Assembly (NCBI GenBank): GCA_959604115.1
Contig: CAUHBW010000142.1
Coordinates: 1 to 8,740 of the forward strand
DNA: 8,740 nucleotides
Origin: an uncultured Bilophila sp.
Lineage (GTDB): Bacteria; Desulfobacterota; Desulfovibrionia; Desulfovibrionales; Desulfovibrionaceae
Direction: 5' to 3'
A model generated the notes under the pieces. That model saw only the letters and a list, made by a program, of their open reading frames with translations. It did not search any database and was not told the DNA's origin. A program made the translations under genes and the position numbers. This document shows positions 1 through 5,407 of this stretch, in pieces. The stretch's first letter is position 1; each line of letters starts with the position of its first letter.

Positions 1-117
1 GCCCCCGCGGGCTCAACCCCCCGGGTCGCCCCCCACGCCGCATGGTTCCCCTGGAAACGTTTGAGGTATCCGGCGGGTCTGTCCGGCTCCGGCATCCCCT
101 CCAGCGGATGCGGGGGT

Positions 118-155
118 GAAAAGGGCTCGAAGCGAACCCGCCCCTTTTCATTTTT
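118..155 (+). terminator. Intrinsic terminator reading rightward
   Basis: GAAAAGGG (118-125) pairs perfectly with CCCTTTTC (142-149), and the 3' arm runs directly into ATTTTT (150-155). This is the layout of a Rho-independent terminator on the plus strand. No complete plus-strand gene precedes it in the window, so it probably ends a gene entering from the left edge. Read on the minus strand the hairpin lacks a following T-run, so it is a poorer but possible stop for the alkyltransferase gene that ends at 182. Confidence 0.6.
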
Positions 156-181
156 CCTTGGCCGGAAGGAAGGATGAACGG

Positions 182-721
182 CTATGGCGCGGCGGTCTTT
201 TTCGGCACGAAAAACCGTTCCCCGTACGCGCCTTCATGAATGAGCAGCTCAATTTTTTTGGCGATTCCACCGGCATATCCCGTCAGACTTCCATTCGCGC
301 CGACAACGCGATGACAGGGGATAATGATGGAGACGGCATTATGCCCGACCGCGCCGCCCACCGCTTGGGAAGACATTCCTTCCTTGCCGAGTATCCGGGC
401 GACCTTTTCGGCGATTTCTCCATAGGTCGCCACTTCGCCGTAGGGAATTTGGCAAAGAATGTTCCACACCGTTTTCCTGAACGCGCTTCCCGCCGGATCA
501 AGTTTCAGCTCCGCTATTCGGGGCCTTTCACCGGCGAAATACCGATCAAGCCATTCCTTGGCCCGGATCAGCGCGGGGCAGTCGTCCCGTTCCCACGCTT
601 CCCCTTTCAGGGTATTTCCGAAATATTTTTGGCCTTCCAGCCAGAGCCCGACAAGGGCGTCGTCTTTCGCCGCGAGCATGACCCGCCCCAAAGGCGTTCC
701 GTGCCAGGTCATACGGTTCAC
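182..721 (-). CDS. ogt: Methylated-DNA--protein-cysteine S-methyltransferase (Ogt type)
   Basis: This 179-residue protein is predicted to repair O6-alkylguanine (and O4-alkylthymine) in DNA by moving the alkyl group irreversibly to its own cysteine. The active-site motif IIIPCHRVVG puts the acceptor Cys at residue 136, followed by the usual N-G-x-L-T-G-Y-A-G-G segment (143-152). A winged-helix DNA-binding part precedes it, with TYGEIA around residues 99-104 carrying the conserved Tyr100. The N-terminal ~75 residues form the less conserved ribonuclease-like domain, so length and order match a stand-alone Ogt/MGMT without an Ada regulatory domain. The position of the arginine finger in human MGMT is Gln119 here (SSQAVGGAVGHN). 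The start is a GTG at 721, chosen because AAGGAGG (727-733) lies 5 nt upstream; an ATG three codons in would be too far from it. It is the second gene of a pair with a related protein. Confidence 0.93.
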   Translation of the reverse strand: MNRMTWHGTPLGRVMLAAKDDALVGLWLEGQKYFGNTLKGEAWERDDCPALIRAKEWLDRYFAGERPRIAELKLDPAGSAFRKTVWNILCQIPYGEVATYGEIAEKVARILGKEGMSSQAVGGAVGHNAVSIIIPCHRVVGANGSLTGYAGGIAKKIELLIHEGAYGERFFVPKKTAAP

Positions 722-734
722 CGTCTCCTCCTTT

Positions 735-1088
735 TCAGCACTCCCAGCGGAATTTCTTCAAGTCCACATGGCTGTCGTCCTTCATGACGACCCGTTCCGC
801 TTCCAGCAAAAAACGCTGTTCCGTCCAGCCGGGCACAAGTCGCCCCGCATGATTGACGACTCTGTGGCACGGATATTCGCCATAGTATTCCGCCATTCCA
901 AGAACCTTTCCCACCAGTCTGGAATTCTTGTCCCGTCCGATCAGACGCGCGATCTGGCCATATGTGGCGACGCGCCCTTCCGGTATTTCCTCAACGACGG
1001 AAAGGATTTCATATATCAAATCGTGATCGAGGACACGGCGTCCCGCACGGCAACGCCGTTCCCCTGACGGGAATAAGGAATCTTTCAT
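735..1088 (-). CDS. Short MGMT-domain protein (alkyltransferase-like, cysteine retained)
   Basis: This 117-residue protein consists almost entirely of the C-terminal DNA-binding/active-site domain of O6-alkylguanine alkyltransferases. It has RVATYGQIARLIG (39-51, Tyr43), an arginine-finger position that is Arg57 (NSRLVGKVLG), and YPCHRVVN with Cys74. The size resembles the alkyltransferase-like (Atl) proteins that bind alkylated DNA and recruit nucleotide excision repair. Those typically have Trp in place of the Cys, so this one may still transfer alkyl groups. After the active site it lacks the usual L-T-G-Y-x-G-G segment. Instead it reads RLVPGW (83-88) and ends in a charged HVDLKKFRW tail (107-115). 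The ATG at 1088 is preferred over an upstream in-frame ATG at 1160 because GGGGAAGG sits 6 nt before it and similarity begins after it. The stop is 13 bp before the GTG of the Ogt gene, whose ribosome binding site lies in the gap, so the two are surely cotranscribed. Confidence 0.88.
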   Translation of the reverse strand: MKDSLFPSGERRCRAGRRVLDHDLIYEILSVVEEIPEGRVATYGQIARLIGRDKNSRLVGKVLGMAEYYGEYPCHRVVNHAGRLVPGWTEQRFLLEAERVVMKDDSHVDLKKFRWEC

Positions 1089-1127
1089 GGCAAGCCTTCC
1101 CCACAATCTTCGCTGTTCGTCGGCTCC

Positions 1128-1161
1128 GATGCCGCCGTTGCGGCTCATCGCATGTGGCATC
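1128..1161 (-). repeat. Two-tier hairpin in the leader of the alkyltransferase pair
   Basis: GATGCC (1128-1133) is complementary to GGCATC (1156-1161), and a separate perfect stem GCCGC/GCGGC lies at 1131-1135 and 1140-1144. The two partly share bases, so they are alternatives. They lie 40-73 bp upstream of the preferred start at 1088. I see no recognisable operator and no clear promoter between 1089 and 1224. Confidence 0.3.
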
Positions 1162-1195
1162 GCGCCGCGACCTGACGCCGTGCGTTCCGGTGTCG

Positions 1196-1220
1196 GAAAC
1201 AGCGCCCTCCGTCAAGGGCG
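1196..1220 (-). terminator. Weak terminator-like hairpin after the cyclophilin-like gene
   Basis: Read on the minus strand, CGCCCT and AGGGCG form a 6-bp stem (plus-strand arms 1203-1208 and 1215-1220) with a 6-base loop, starting 4 bases after the stop codon of the gene ending at 1225. Only a short CTGTTT follows, so termination would be inefficient and read-through into the alkyltransferase pair is plausible. Confidence 0.35.
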
Positions 1221-1224
1221 ACAG

Positions 1225-1677
1225 CTATTCGACGACTTCGATTCTTGCCGGAAACCGGTTCTCTTCGCGGGAAAGAAGCTCCTTTCCCTTTTCGATGCGA
1301 CCGAGGACGTAGAGGCTCGTTCCAGACCCCATGCCCTTATAAAAGACGGCGATATTGCCCCAGGGGGCATAATAGCAGAAATCCCCTTCCCGCTCTTCGG
1401 CATTCTCGCCGCCCTTGATGTCCAGCTTCTTGGGAGGGTAGAAGATTTTTTCCGTATGCGAGAAATCGTCCAGCGCGACGTCCAGCGGCAACAGGGCCGA
1501 GAAGTCTCTGGCCTGCGGGTTGTCGAACAGGGAGACGACGGTTTCGCCGCCCCCAAAAACGATGCGGATTCGCGTCGCAGGAGACGACGCGGCGGCATCC
1601 CCTTTGGGCGTTTCGGCGGAAAAGGCCGTGCCGCACAGCAACAGCAGCATGAAGAGTGTTCCGCAGAGCTTTTTCAT
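1225..1677 (-). CDS. Exported cyclophilin-like-fold protein
   Basis: The 150-residue product begins with a typical Sec signal peptide: MKKL, a leucine-rich core to about residue 16, and a likely type I cleavage site near AFSA-E (residues 18-22). The cysteine at residue 15 is not in a convincing lipobox. The mature part matches the small cyclophilin-like family (Cyclophil_like2, PF18050) in pattern: a first strand IRIVFGG, a SLFDNPQARDF segment, LLPLDVALDDF, then GDFCYYAPWGNIAVFYKG and a LYVLGRI strand near the C-terminus. These proteins share the cyclophilin fold, but I do not see the usual prolyl-isomerase active-site residues, so the biochemical role is unknown; the predicted site is the periplasm. 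The ATG at 1677 is preceded by GGGGAA at a workable distance and gives a complete signal peptide. It lies 126 bp downstream of the LysR gene on the same strand and could be its target or cotranscribed. Family members often sit beside flavodoxin-type genes, and one lies about 3 kb away. Confidence 0.8.
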   Translation of the reverse strand: MKKLCGTLFMLLLLCGTAFSAETPKGDAAASSPATRIRIVFGGGETVVSLFDNPQARDFSALLPLDVALDDFSHTEKIFYPPKKLDIKGGENAEEREGDFCYYAPWGNIAVFYKGMGSGTSLYVLGRIEKGKELLSREENRFPARIEVVE

Positions 1678-1737
1678 GAATGTTCCCCAGAGAGATAAAG
1701 GTTGTCACGCGCAGGCTTCCGACGCTTCGCCGCAGGG

Positions 1738-1783
1738 GCCGGATCGTCCGGCTTCGCGAGCGCGGCGGTGGAAAACGCCGGAC
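1738..1783. repeat. Three-armed inverted repeat (GCCGGA / TCCGGC / GCCGGA)
   Basis: The central arm TCCGGC (1747-1752) can pair with GCCGGA on its left (1738-1743, 3-base loop) or, with one extra base pair (GTCCGGC, 1746-1752), with GCCGGAC on its right (1777-1783). The pairings exclude each other. The element sits between the end of the LysR gene (1804) and the start of the cyclophilin-like gene (1677). No T-run follows on either strand, so it is not a standard intrinsic terminator. Confidence 0.4.
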
Positions 1784-1803
1784 AAGCCGTTCCCCGTTTT
1801 GCC

Positions 1804-2685
1804 TCACTCCGCCATCGCCTTCTGGAGATGTTCCAGAAATTTCGCGGCGGCCTTTGAAAATATCTGGTACTTTTTCCAGACGATATCCAGCCCGACCTCC
1901 AGCCTCGGCTCCAGCGGCCTGAAACACAGGGGACTGTCGCCGGACGTCCTGATGATCTTGTCCAGACACAGGGCATAGCCCATCCCCTCTTCCACCATGA
2001 TCGAGGCGTTATACAGCAGGTTGTAGGTCGTCATGACGTTCAGCCCGTCGAACGTGTCTCCCATCCACCCGGAAATGCCGTTCTGCACCAGAGCCTGTCT
2101 GGAGCAGAGCAGCGGCAGTCCGAGCAGATCGTCGGGCCGTATCGCCTGTTTTGCCGCCAGCGGACTGTCCTTGCGCATCAGTACGCCCCAGATGTCCGTG
2201 ACGGGCAATTTGAGGAAGTCATACTTCGACAGATCCGCCGGCTCGACGAAAACGCCGAAATCCACGAGTCCCCGGTCCAGACGCTCCGCGACGTCCTCCG
2301 CGTTTCCGCTGAAAAGGTGGTAGGAAATATGGGGATACTCCGCTTGCAGCCCCCGCGCGGCGCGGGCAATCAGGCGCATGGCGTCGGTTTCGCCCCCGCC
2401 GATCCAGACGTCGCCGCTGATGTCCTTGTCCGCCGCGCCGAATTCGGATTCCGTCTTTTCCACCAGCGAAACGATCTCCTGCGCCCGCTTGCGGAGAAAC
2501 ATGCCCTCCTCCGTCAGCGAAATCCTTCTTTTCCCGCGCAGGAACAGCGTCTTTCCCAGCTCTTCCTCAAGGTCCATCATCTGCCGGGAAAGGGTCGGCT
2601 GGGTGACGTGCAGGGCCTCAGCCGCCCCGGATATGGTTTCCTCCCGGGCCACCGCCAGAAAATAGCGCAGAACGCGCAGTTCCAT
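1804..2685 (-). CDS. LysR-family transcriptional regulator
   Basis: The 293-residue protein has the standard LysR layout and length. An N-terminal winged helix-turn-helix spans residues 1-60 (MELRVLRYFLAVAREE, then ISGAAEALHVTQPTLSRQM, then LGKTLFLR and LTEEG). A linker helix follows to about 85, and then a two-lobed effector-binding domain beginning near IGGGETDAM and ending with a helix rich in lysine and alanine. Effector and targets cannot be read from the sequence. The ATG at 2685 is preferred over an in-frame ATG 12 codons upstream because GGAGG lies about 7 nt before it and LysR proteins start exactly at this motif. A sigma70-like promoter and a LysR-type dyad lie 70-105 bp upstream. 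The next genes on the same strand are the cyclophilin-like gene and the alkyltransferase pair; the DUF362 gene runs divergently, 630 bp away. Confidence 0.95.
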   Translation of the reverse strand: MELRVLRYFLAVAREETISGAAEALHVTQPTLSRQMMDLEEELGKTLFLRGKRRISLTEEGMFLRKRAQEIVSLVEKTESEFGAADKDISGDVWIGGGETDAMRLIARAARGLQAEYPHISYHLFSGNAEDVAERLDRGLVDFGVFVEPADLSKYDFLKLPVTDIWGVLMRKDSPLAAKQAIRPDDLLGLPLLCSRQALVQNGISGWMGDTFDGLNVMTTYNLLYNASIMVEEGMGYALCLDKIIRTSGDSPLCFRPLEPRLEVGLDIVWKKYQIFSKAAAKFLEHLQKAMAE

Positions 2686-2756
2686 TCGTCCTCCTCCGCG
2701 TGCCGACGGCGGAACGAACATTCCTCCGCTTTGCTTCGCGTCCCTGATATGCCCCG

Positions 2757-2785
2757 ACCATAGCCGCCCTTTTCATGCCTGTAAA
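2757..2785 (-). promoter_or_regulatory. Sigma70-type promoter of the LysR gene
   Basis: Read on the minus strand, TTTACA (plus 2780-2785; 5 of 6 to TTGACA) and TATGGT (plus 2757-2762; 4 of 6 to TATAAT) are separated by exactly 17 bases. Transcription would start near 2750 and give a leader of about 65 nt before the LysR start codon. The bases around and upstream of the -35 are noticeably A+T-rich compared with the rest of the region. Confidence 0.6.
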
Positions 2786-2790
2786 GCATG
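2774..2790. promoter_or_regulatory. LysR-type operator (T-N11-A dyad) over the -35 box
   Basis: CATGC (2774-2778) and GCATG (2786-2790) form a perfect 5-bp inverted repeat with a 7-base spacer, so the core reads ATGC-N7-GCAT with T at 2776 and A at 2788, the T-N11-A signature of LysR-type binding sites. It overlaps the TTTACA -35 element of the LysR promoter, the classic arrangement for negative autoregulation. Control of a divergent transcript is also possible, but no convincing plus-strand promoter was found next to it. Confidence 0.5.
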
Positions 2791-3050
2791 TTTTGCCATT
2801 CATCATAATCATTTGCGCTTTCCAGCACCGGATTGTACGCTTCCCGGCGGCGGACGGCGGCAGGAAAGGGGGTTCCATGACCTCAGGCTCGCGGGTCCGA
2901 CCGGGCGGCGGAACCTCGCGGGGGCCGCCCCCGCACCGCCGGGCATTCCCGTTTCGCCGCTCCCCCGGAACCGTCCGGGTCCGTCCCCATGACGTTGTAT
3001 TCCCGCTGTGATCCGTATACATTTCCAAGACGGCCTCCGCGTCTCGGAAG

Positions 3051-3088
3051 AAAAAGAGCCTTGCCGCCACGCTGACAAGCGACGGCTC
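3051..3088 (-). terminator. Leftward terminator-like hairpin with no assigned gene
   Basis: On the minus strand GAGCC and GGCTC (plus arms 3084-3088 and 3056-3060) enclose an inner CGCT/AGCG stem (3070-3073, 3078-3081) and are followed at once by TTTTT (plus 3051-3055). It resembles a Rho-independent terminator for a transcript coming from the right, yet only about 230 bp separate it from the plus-strand DUF362 start. It could end a small RNA or antisense leader transcript. The stem is modest and broken by an internal loop, so it may be fortuitous. Confidence 0.35.
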
Positions 3089-3260
3089 CCTTCGGCACAA
3101 TCAGGCAAAAAAAAGAAAGAAACGTATCTATCGCCGCAGGGGCGGCCCGGCTATGCTCCGCGCAGGCTCGGAACAGCCTTGAGGGATGGAAATGGGGGTT
3201 CCGGATCGCGGGAAACCGCCTCCCGCGACGCTCGGGGCCGGGGAAAAGCGGGCCGCCTCC

Positions 3261-3287
3261 GCCGAAGACGCGGGCTTCGGCCTTTTC
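3261..3287 (+). terminator. Terminator-like leader hairpin upstream of the DUF362 gene
   Basis: GCCGAAG (3261-3267) and CTTCGGC (3275-3281) form a perfect 7-bp stem with a 7-base loop and are followed by CTTTTC (3282-3287). It lies 13 bp before the AGGAG ribosome binding site (3301-3305) of the gene at 3316. Its position in the untranslated leader would suit attenuation, or it may simply end an upstream transcript. The T-run is short. Confidence 0.4.
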
Positions 3288-3315
3288 ACGCAACCTTTTC
3301 AGGAGAAAAAACAGT

Positions 3316-4422
3316 ATGACCGCTTCAAAAGTCTATTTCACCGACATGCGTTGCAAGGTGGGCACCAGCCTGCTGGAAAAACTGGACAGGCTGATGCGCG
3401 CGGCGGGCATCGATCAGATCGATTTCGAGAACAAGTTCGTGGCGATCAAGCTGCACTTCGGTGAACCGGGGAACCTTTCCTTCCTCCGGCCCAACTTCGC
3501 CAAAACCGTGGCCGACCGCGTGCGCGCGCTCGGCGGCAAGCCCTTCCTCACGGACTGCAACACGCTGTATGTGGGCCGCCGCAAGGAGGCGCTGGAACAC
3601 ATGACCGCCGCCAACGAGAACGGCTTCTCCCCGCTGACCACGGGCTGCCAGATCATCATAGGCGACGGCCTGAAGGGCACGGACGACGTGGAAGTGCCCG
3701 TGAACGGCGGCACGATCCTCAAGACCGCCTTCATCGGTCGGGCGATCATGGACGCGGACGTCTTCATCTCCCTGAGCCACTTCAAGGGGCACGAGCTGAC
3801 CGGCTTCGGCGGCGCGATCAAGAACATCGGCATGGGCTGCGGAAGCCGCGCGGGCAAGATGGCGATGCACTGCAACGGCAAGCCGTCCGTGGACGCGGAA
3901 AAGTGCCGCGGCTGCCGCACCTGTACCCGCTACTGCGCGCAGGGGGCCATCACCATTACGGATCACAAGGCGCACATCGACCATGACAAGTGCGTGGGCT
4001 GCGGACGCTGCATCGGCGTGTGCAACTTCAGCGCGATTGCCAGCAGCATCGACGCCAACAGCAACGACGTCAACCGCCGCATGGTCGAATACGCCAAGGC
4101 GGTGGTGGACGGGCGTCCCCACTTCCACATCAGCATCGTCAATCAGGTGTCGCCCTGCTGCGACTGCCACGGGGAAAACGACGCCGCCGTGGTGCCGGAC
4201 ATCGGCATGTTCGCCAGCTTCGACCCGGTGGCGCTGGACCACGCCTGTATCGACGCGGTGAACGCCGCCCCGGTCATCGCCTCCAGCGTTCTCGGCCAAG
4301 GCGACCACGCGCACGGCGATCACTTCACCTGCGTCCACCCCACGACCAACTGGCGCAGCCAGATCGAACACGCCGAAGCCGTGGGCCTCGGCAACGGCGA
4401 CTACGAGCTGGTGACGCTGTAA
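3316..4422 (+). CDS. DUF362 domain protein with two 4Fe-4S ferredoxin motifs
   Basis: The 368-residue protein combines a DUF362 domain with an inserted 2x[4Fe-4S] ferredoxin segment. The DUF362 part shows VAIKLHFGEPGN (43-54), FLTDCNTLY (77-85), SLSHFKGHELTGFGG (152-166) and KNIGMGCGSRAGK (169-181). The ferredoxin part has two C-x2-C-x2-C-x3-C clusters, Cys197/200/203/207 and Cys226/229/232/236. After it the DUF362 fold resumes with a CCDC motif at 281-284 and ends in NWRSQIEHAEAVGLG, a family hallmark. There is no signal peptide or membrane segment, so it is predicted to be cytoplasmic. It is probably an electron-transfer or redox protein of anaerobes; the reaction is not established for the family and I assign none. 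AGGAG lies about 10 nt before the ATG. A strong intrinsic terminator follows the stop codon. Confidence 0.93.
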   Translation: MTASKVYFTDMRCKVGTSLLEKLDRLMRAAGIDQIDFENKFVAIKLHFGEPGNLSFLRPNFAKTVADRVRALGGKPFLTDCNTLYVGRRKEALEHMTAANENGFSPLTTGCQIIIGDGLKGTDDVEVPVNGGTILKTAFIGRAIMDADVFISLSHFKGHELTGFGGAIKNIGMGCGSRAGKMAMHCNGKPSVDAEKCRGCRTCTRYCAQGAITITDHKAHIDHDKCVGCGRCIGVCNFSAIASSIDANSNDVNRRMVEYAKAVVDGRPHFHISIVNQVSPCCDCHGENDAAVVPDIGMFASFDPVALDHACIDAVNAAPVIASSVLGQGDHAHGDHFTCVHPTTNWRSQIEHAEAVGLGNGDYELVTL

Positions 4423-4471
4423 CGCCGGCTCATCATCCGGGCGACCGGTCCCGACCGGCGCCCGCAAACGA

Positions 4472-4522
4472 CAGGCGTCCTTCCCCCGTGCCGCGTACGG
4501 GAGCGGGACGCCTGCCGTTTTT
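4472..4522 (+). terminator. Intrinsic terminator after the DUF362 gene
   Basis: CAGGCGTCC (4472-4480) pairs perfectly with GGACGCCTG (4506-4514), and an inner CCCGT/ACGGG stem (4485-4489, 4497-4501) continues the hairpin. CCGTTTTT follows (4515-4522). It starts 50 bp after the stop at 4422. This is the clearest intrinsic terminator in the window. Confidence 0.8.
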
Positions 4523-4812
4523 GGAGCGAAAGGAAACGGGCCGGAGGCCGCGACCGAGGATACGGCGGCGGAAAAATCCCGGACGAATGCGCCGGAACGG
4601 GTTCCTTTATGGTATGCCGACGGAGCATGTCAAACCATTCAAGAGAAGTATTGGACATGGATGCAAAGACATCCTATCCCTGTATGCAAGGCGGGACGCA
4701 CGCCCCGCCCCTTCGCCAAGCCGCAACGTAAAAAAACGGATGCGCCGTCCGCCGCAGAAAAGGGCGCGCCGGGGCATCCATCCTCAACTCTTCACCATTC
4801 AATGGAGCAATC
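4523..4812 (+). other. Upstream region of the flavoprotein gene, no gene seen
   Basis: No frame in these 290 bases looks coding; the frames that cross it are arginine/proline-rich shadows. A less G+C-rich patch around 4605-4680 is the likeliest place for the promoter, but no pair of -35/-10 boxes is good enough to name. It contains an inverted repeat CATGTC (4626-4631) / GACATG (4654-4659). The octamer CCATTCAA appears at 4635-4642 and again at 4795-4802; the second copy is part of the dyad CCATT-C-AATGG (4795-4805), which overlaps the ribosome binding site. A short GGCGGG/CCCGCC hairpin is at 4690-4709. Confidence 0.4.
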
Positions 4813-5352
4813 ATGAAAACGATCCTGATCCTTTCCACCAGCCCCCGCAAGGGCGGCAACTCCGAACTGCTGGCCGACGAATTCGCAAGAGGCGCGCGGG
4901 AAGCCGGGCATGCCGTGGAAAAAATCTGCCTGTACGACAAGACCATCAACTTCTGCAAGGGCTGTCTGGCCTGCCAGAAGACGCAGCGTTGCGTCATCCA
5001 CGACGATGCGGACGTCATCGCGCGGAAGATGAAGACCGCCGACGTGCTCGTCTTCGCCACGCCCATCTACTACTATGAAATGTGCGGGCAGATGAAGACC
5101 ATGCTCGACCGCGCCAATCCCCTGTTCCCGTCCGATTATGCGTTCCGGGACATCTACCTGTTGGCCTCGGCGGCGGAAAACGACCCGAGCGCGGTGGACG
5201 GCGCGGTGAACGGCCTGAACGGCTGGATCGCCTGTTTCGACAAAGCCGGCCTCAAGGGCGTGGTCAGAGGCGTGGGCGCGACCCAGCCGGGCGACATCCG
5301 CCAAAACGCCCCTGCGCTTGAGGCGGCCTACGTCATGGGCAAAAAGGTCTGA
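4813..5352 (+). CDS. Flavodoxin-fold NADPH-dependent reductase, candidate iron-sulfur flavoprotein
   Basis: The 179-residue protein has the flavodoxin-like fold of the FMN-reductase/Isf superfamily. After the first strand MKTILILSTS comes the phosphate-binding loop SPRKGGNSELL (10-20). Then FATPIYYYEMCGQMKTMLDR, the usual flavin-contacting segment, lies at about 81-100, and AFRDIYLLAS begins a later core strand. Between the first two parts is FCKGCLACQKTQRC with Cys48, 51, 54 and 60, a C-x2-C-x2-C-x5-C pattern that fits the compact motif binding the [4Fe-4S] cluster of methanogen Isf. Many bacterial relatives keep these cysteines without a proven cluster, so flavin binding is likely and the cluster is inferred. 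It is probably a cytoplasmic electron carrier or reductase. GGAG lies 5 nt before the ATG at 4813. A terminator separates it from the DUF362 gene, and it converges with the kinase gene. Confidence 0.9.
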   Translation: MKTILILSTSPRKGGNSELLADEFARGAREAGHAVEKICLYDKTINFCKGCLACQKTQRCVIHDDADVIARKMKTADVLVFATPIYYYEMCGQMKTMLDRANPLFPSDYAFRDIYLLASAAENDPSAVDGAVNGLNGWIACFDKAGLKGVVRGVGATQPGDIRQNAPALEAAYVMGKKV

Positions 5353-5407
5353 AAAGGCCCCGCCACCGGCGAAGAGCCGATCCGGTTCACGGCATGAGAA
5401 CTCAGGA

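Larger units (their letters stand above)
2791..3315. other. Gene-free, hairpin-rich spacer
   Basis: About 525 bases lie between the LysR operator and the DUF362 start with no convincing gene. Open frames here are arginine/proline/glycine-rich, mutually overlapping, and lack domain-like sequence. The stretch holds perfect hairpins at 2918-2934 (GCGGGGG/CCCCCGC), 2964-2979 (CCCGGA/TCCGGG), 3206-3228 (TCGCGGG/CCCGCGA) and 3261-3281 (GCCGAAG/CTTCGGC). An A-tract of eight sits at 3107-3114. A leftward terminator-like structure is at 3051-3088. No known riboswitch signature (cobalamin box, TPP, SAM, FMN) or SRP/6S/tRNA core was recognised. Confidence 0.5.

Noticed and set aside
3..119. Possible C-terminal end of a plus-strand gene
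   Set aside because: The 38 codons are Pro/Arg-rich and match no family I know. Only the terminator position supports it, so it is noted as a finding and not annotated.
116..1067. Plus-strand frames of 223 and 202 codons opposite the two alkyltransferase genes
   Set aside because: They are shadows of the minus-strand genes, have no family resemblance, and lack ribosome binding sites.
3101..3130. A-tract followed by TATCTA as a plus-strand promoter for the DUF362 gene
   Set aside because: The bases about 17 nt upstream of TATCTA show no -35 resemblance, and the A-tract alone is not enough.
2618..3293. Minus-strand frames of 160, 99 and 136 codons in the spacer before DUF362
   Set aside because: They overlap one another and are Arg/Gly/Pro-rich with no domain. 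One also covers the LysR promoter.
3325..4467. A 380-codon open frame antisense to the DUF362 gene, longer than that gene itself
   Set aside because: Its product is a monotonous Ala/Val/His/Asp-rich sequence with no domain. It mirrors the codon bias of the clear Fe-S protein on the other strand, as expected in GC-rich DNA.
4651..4680. TTGGAC...TATCCC as a promoter of the flavoprotein gene
   Set aside because: Each box matches only three of six consensus bases, so it is no better than chance.
3990..5078. A 362-codon plus-strand frame spanning the DUF362 end, the terminator and the flavoprotein start
   Set aside because: It is arginine/proline-rich without any domain, crosses an intrinsic terminator, and lies out of frame with two well-supported genes.
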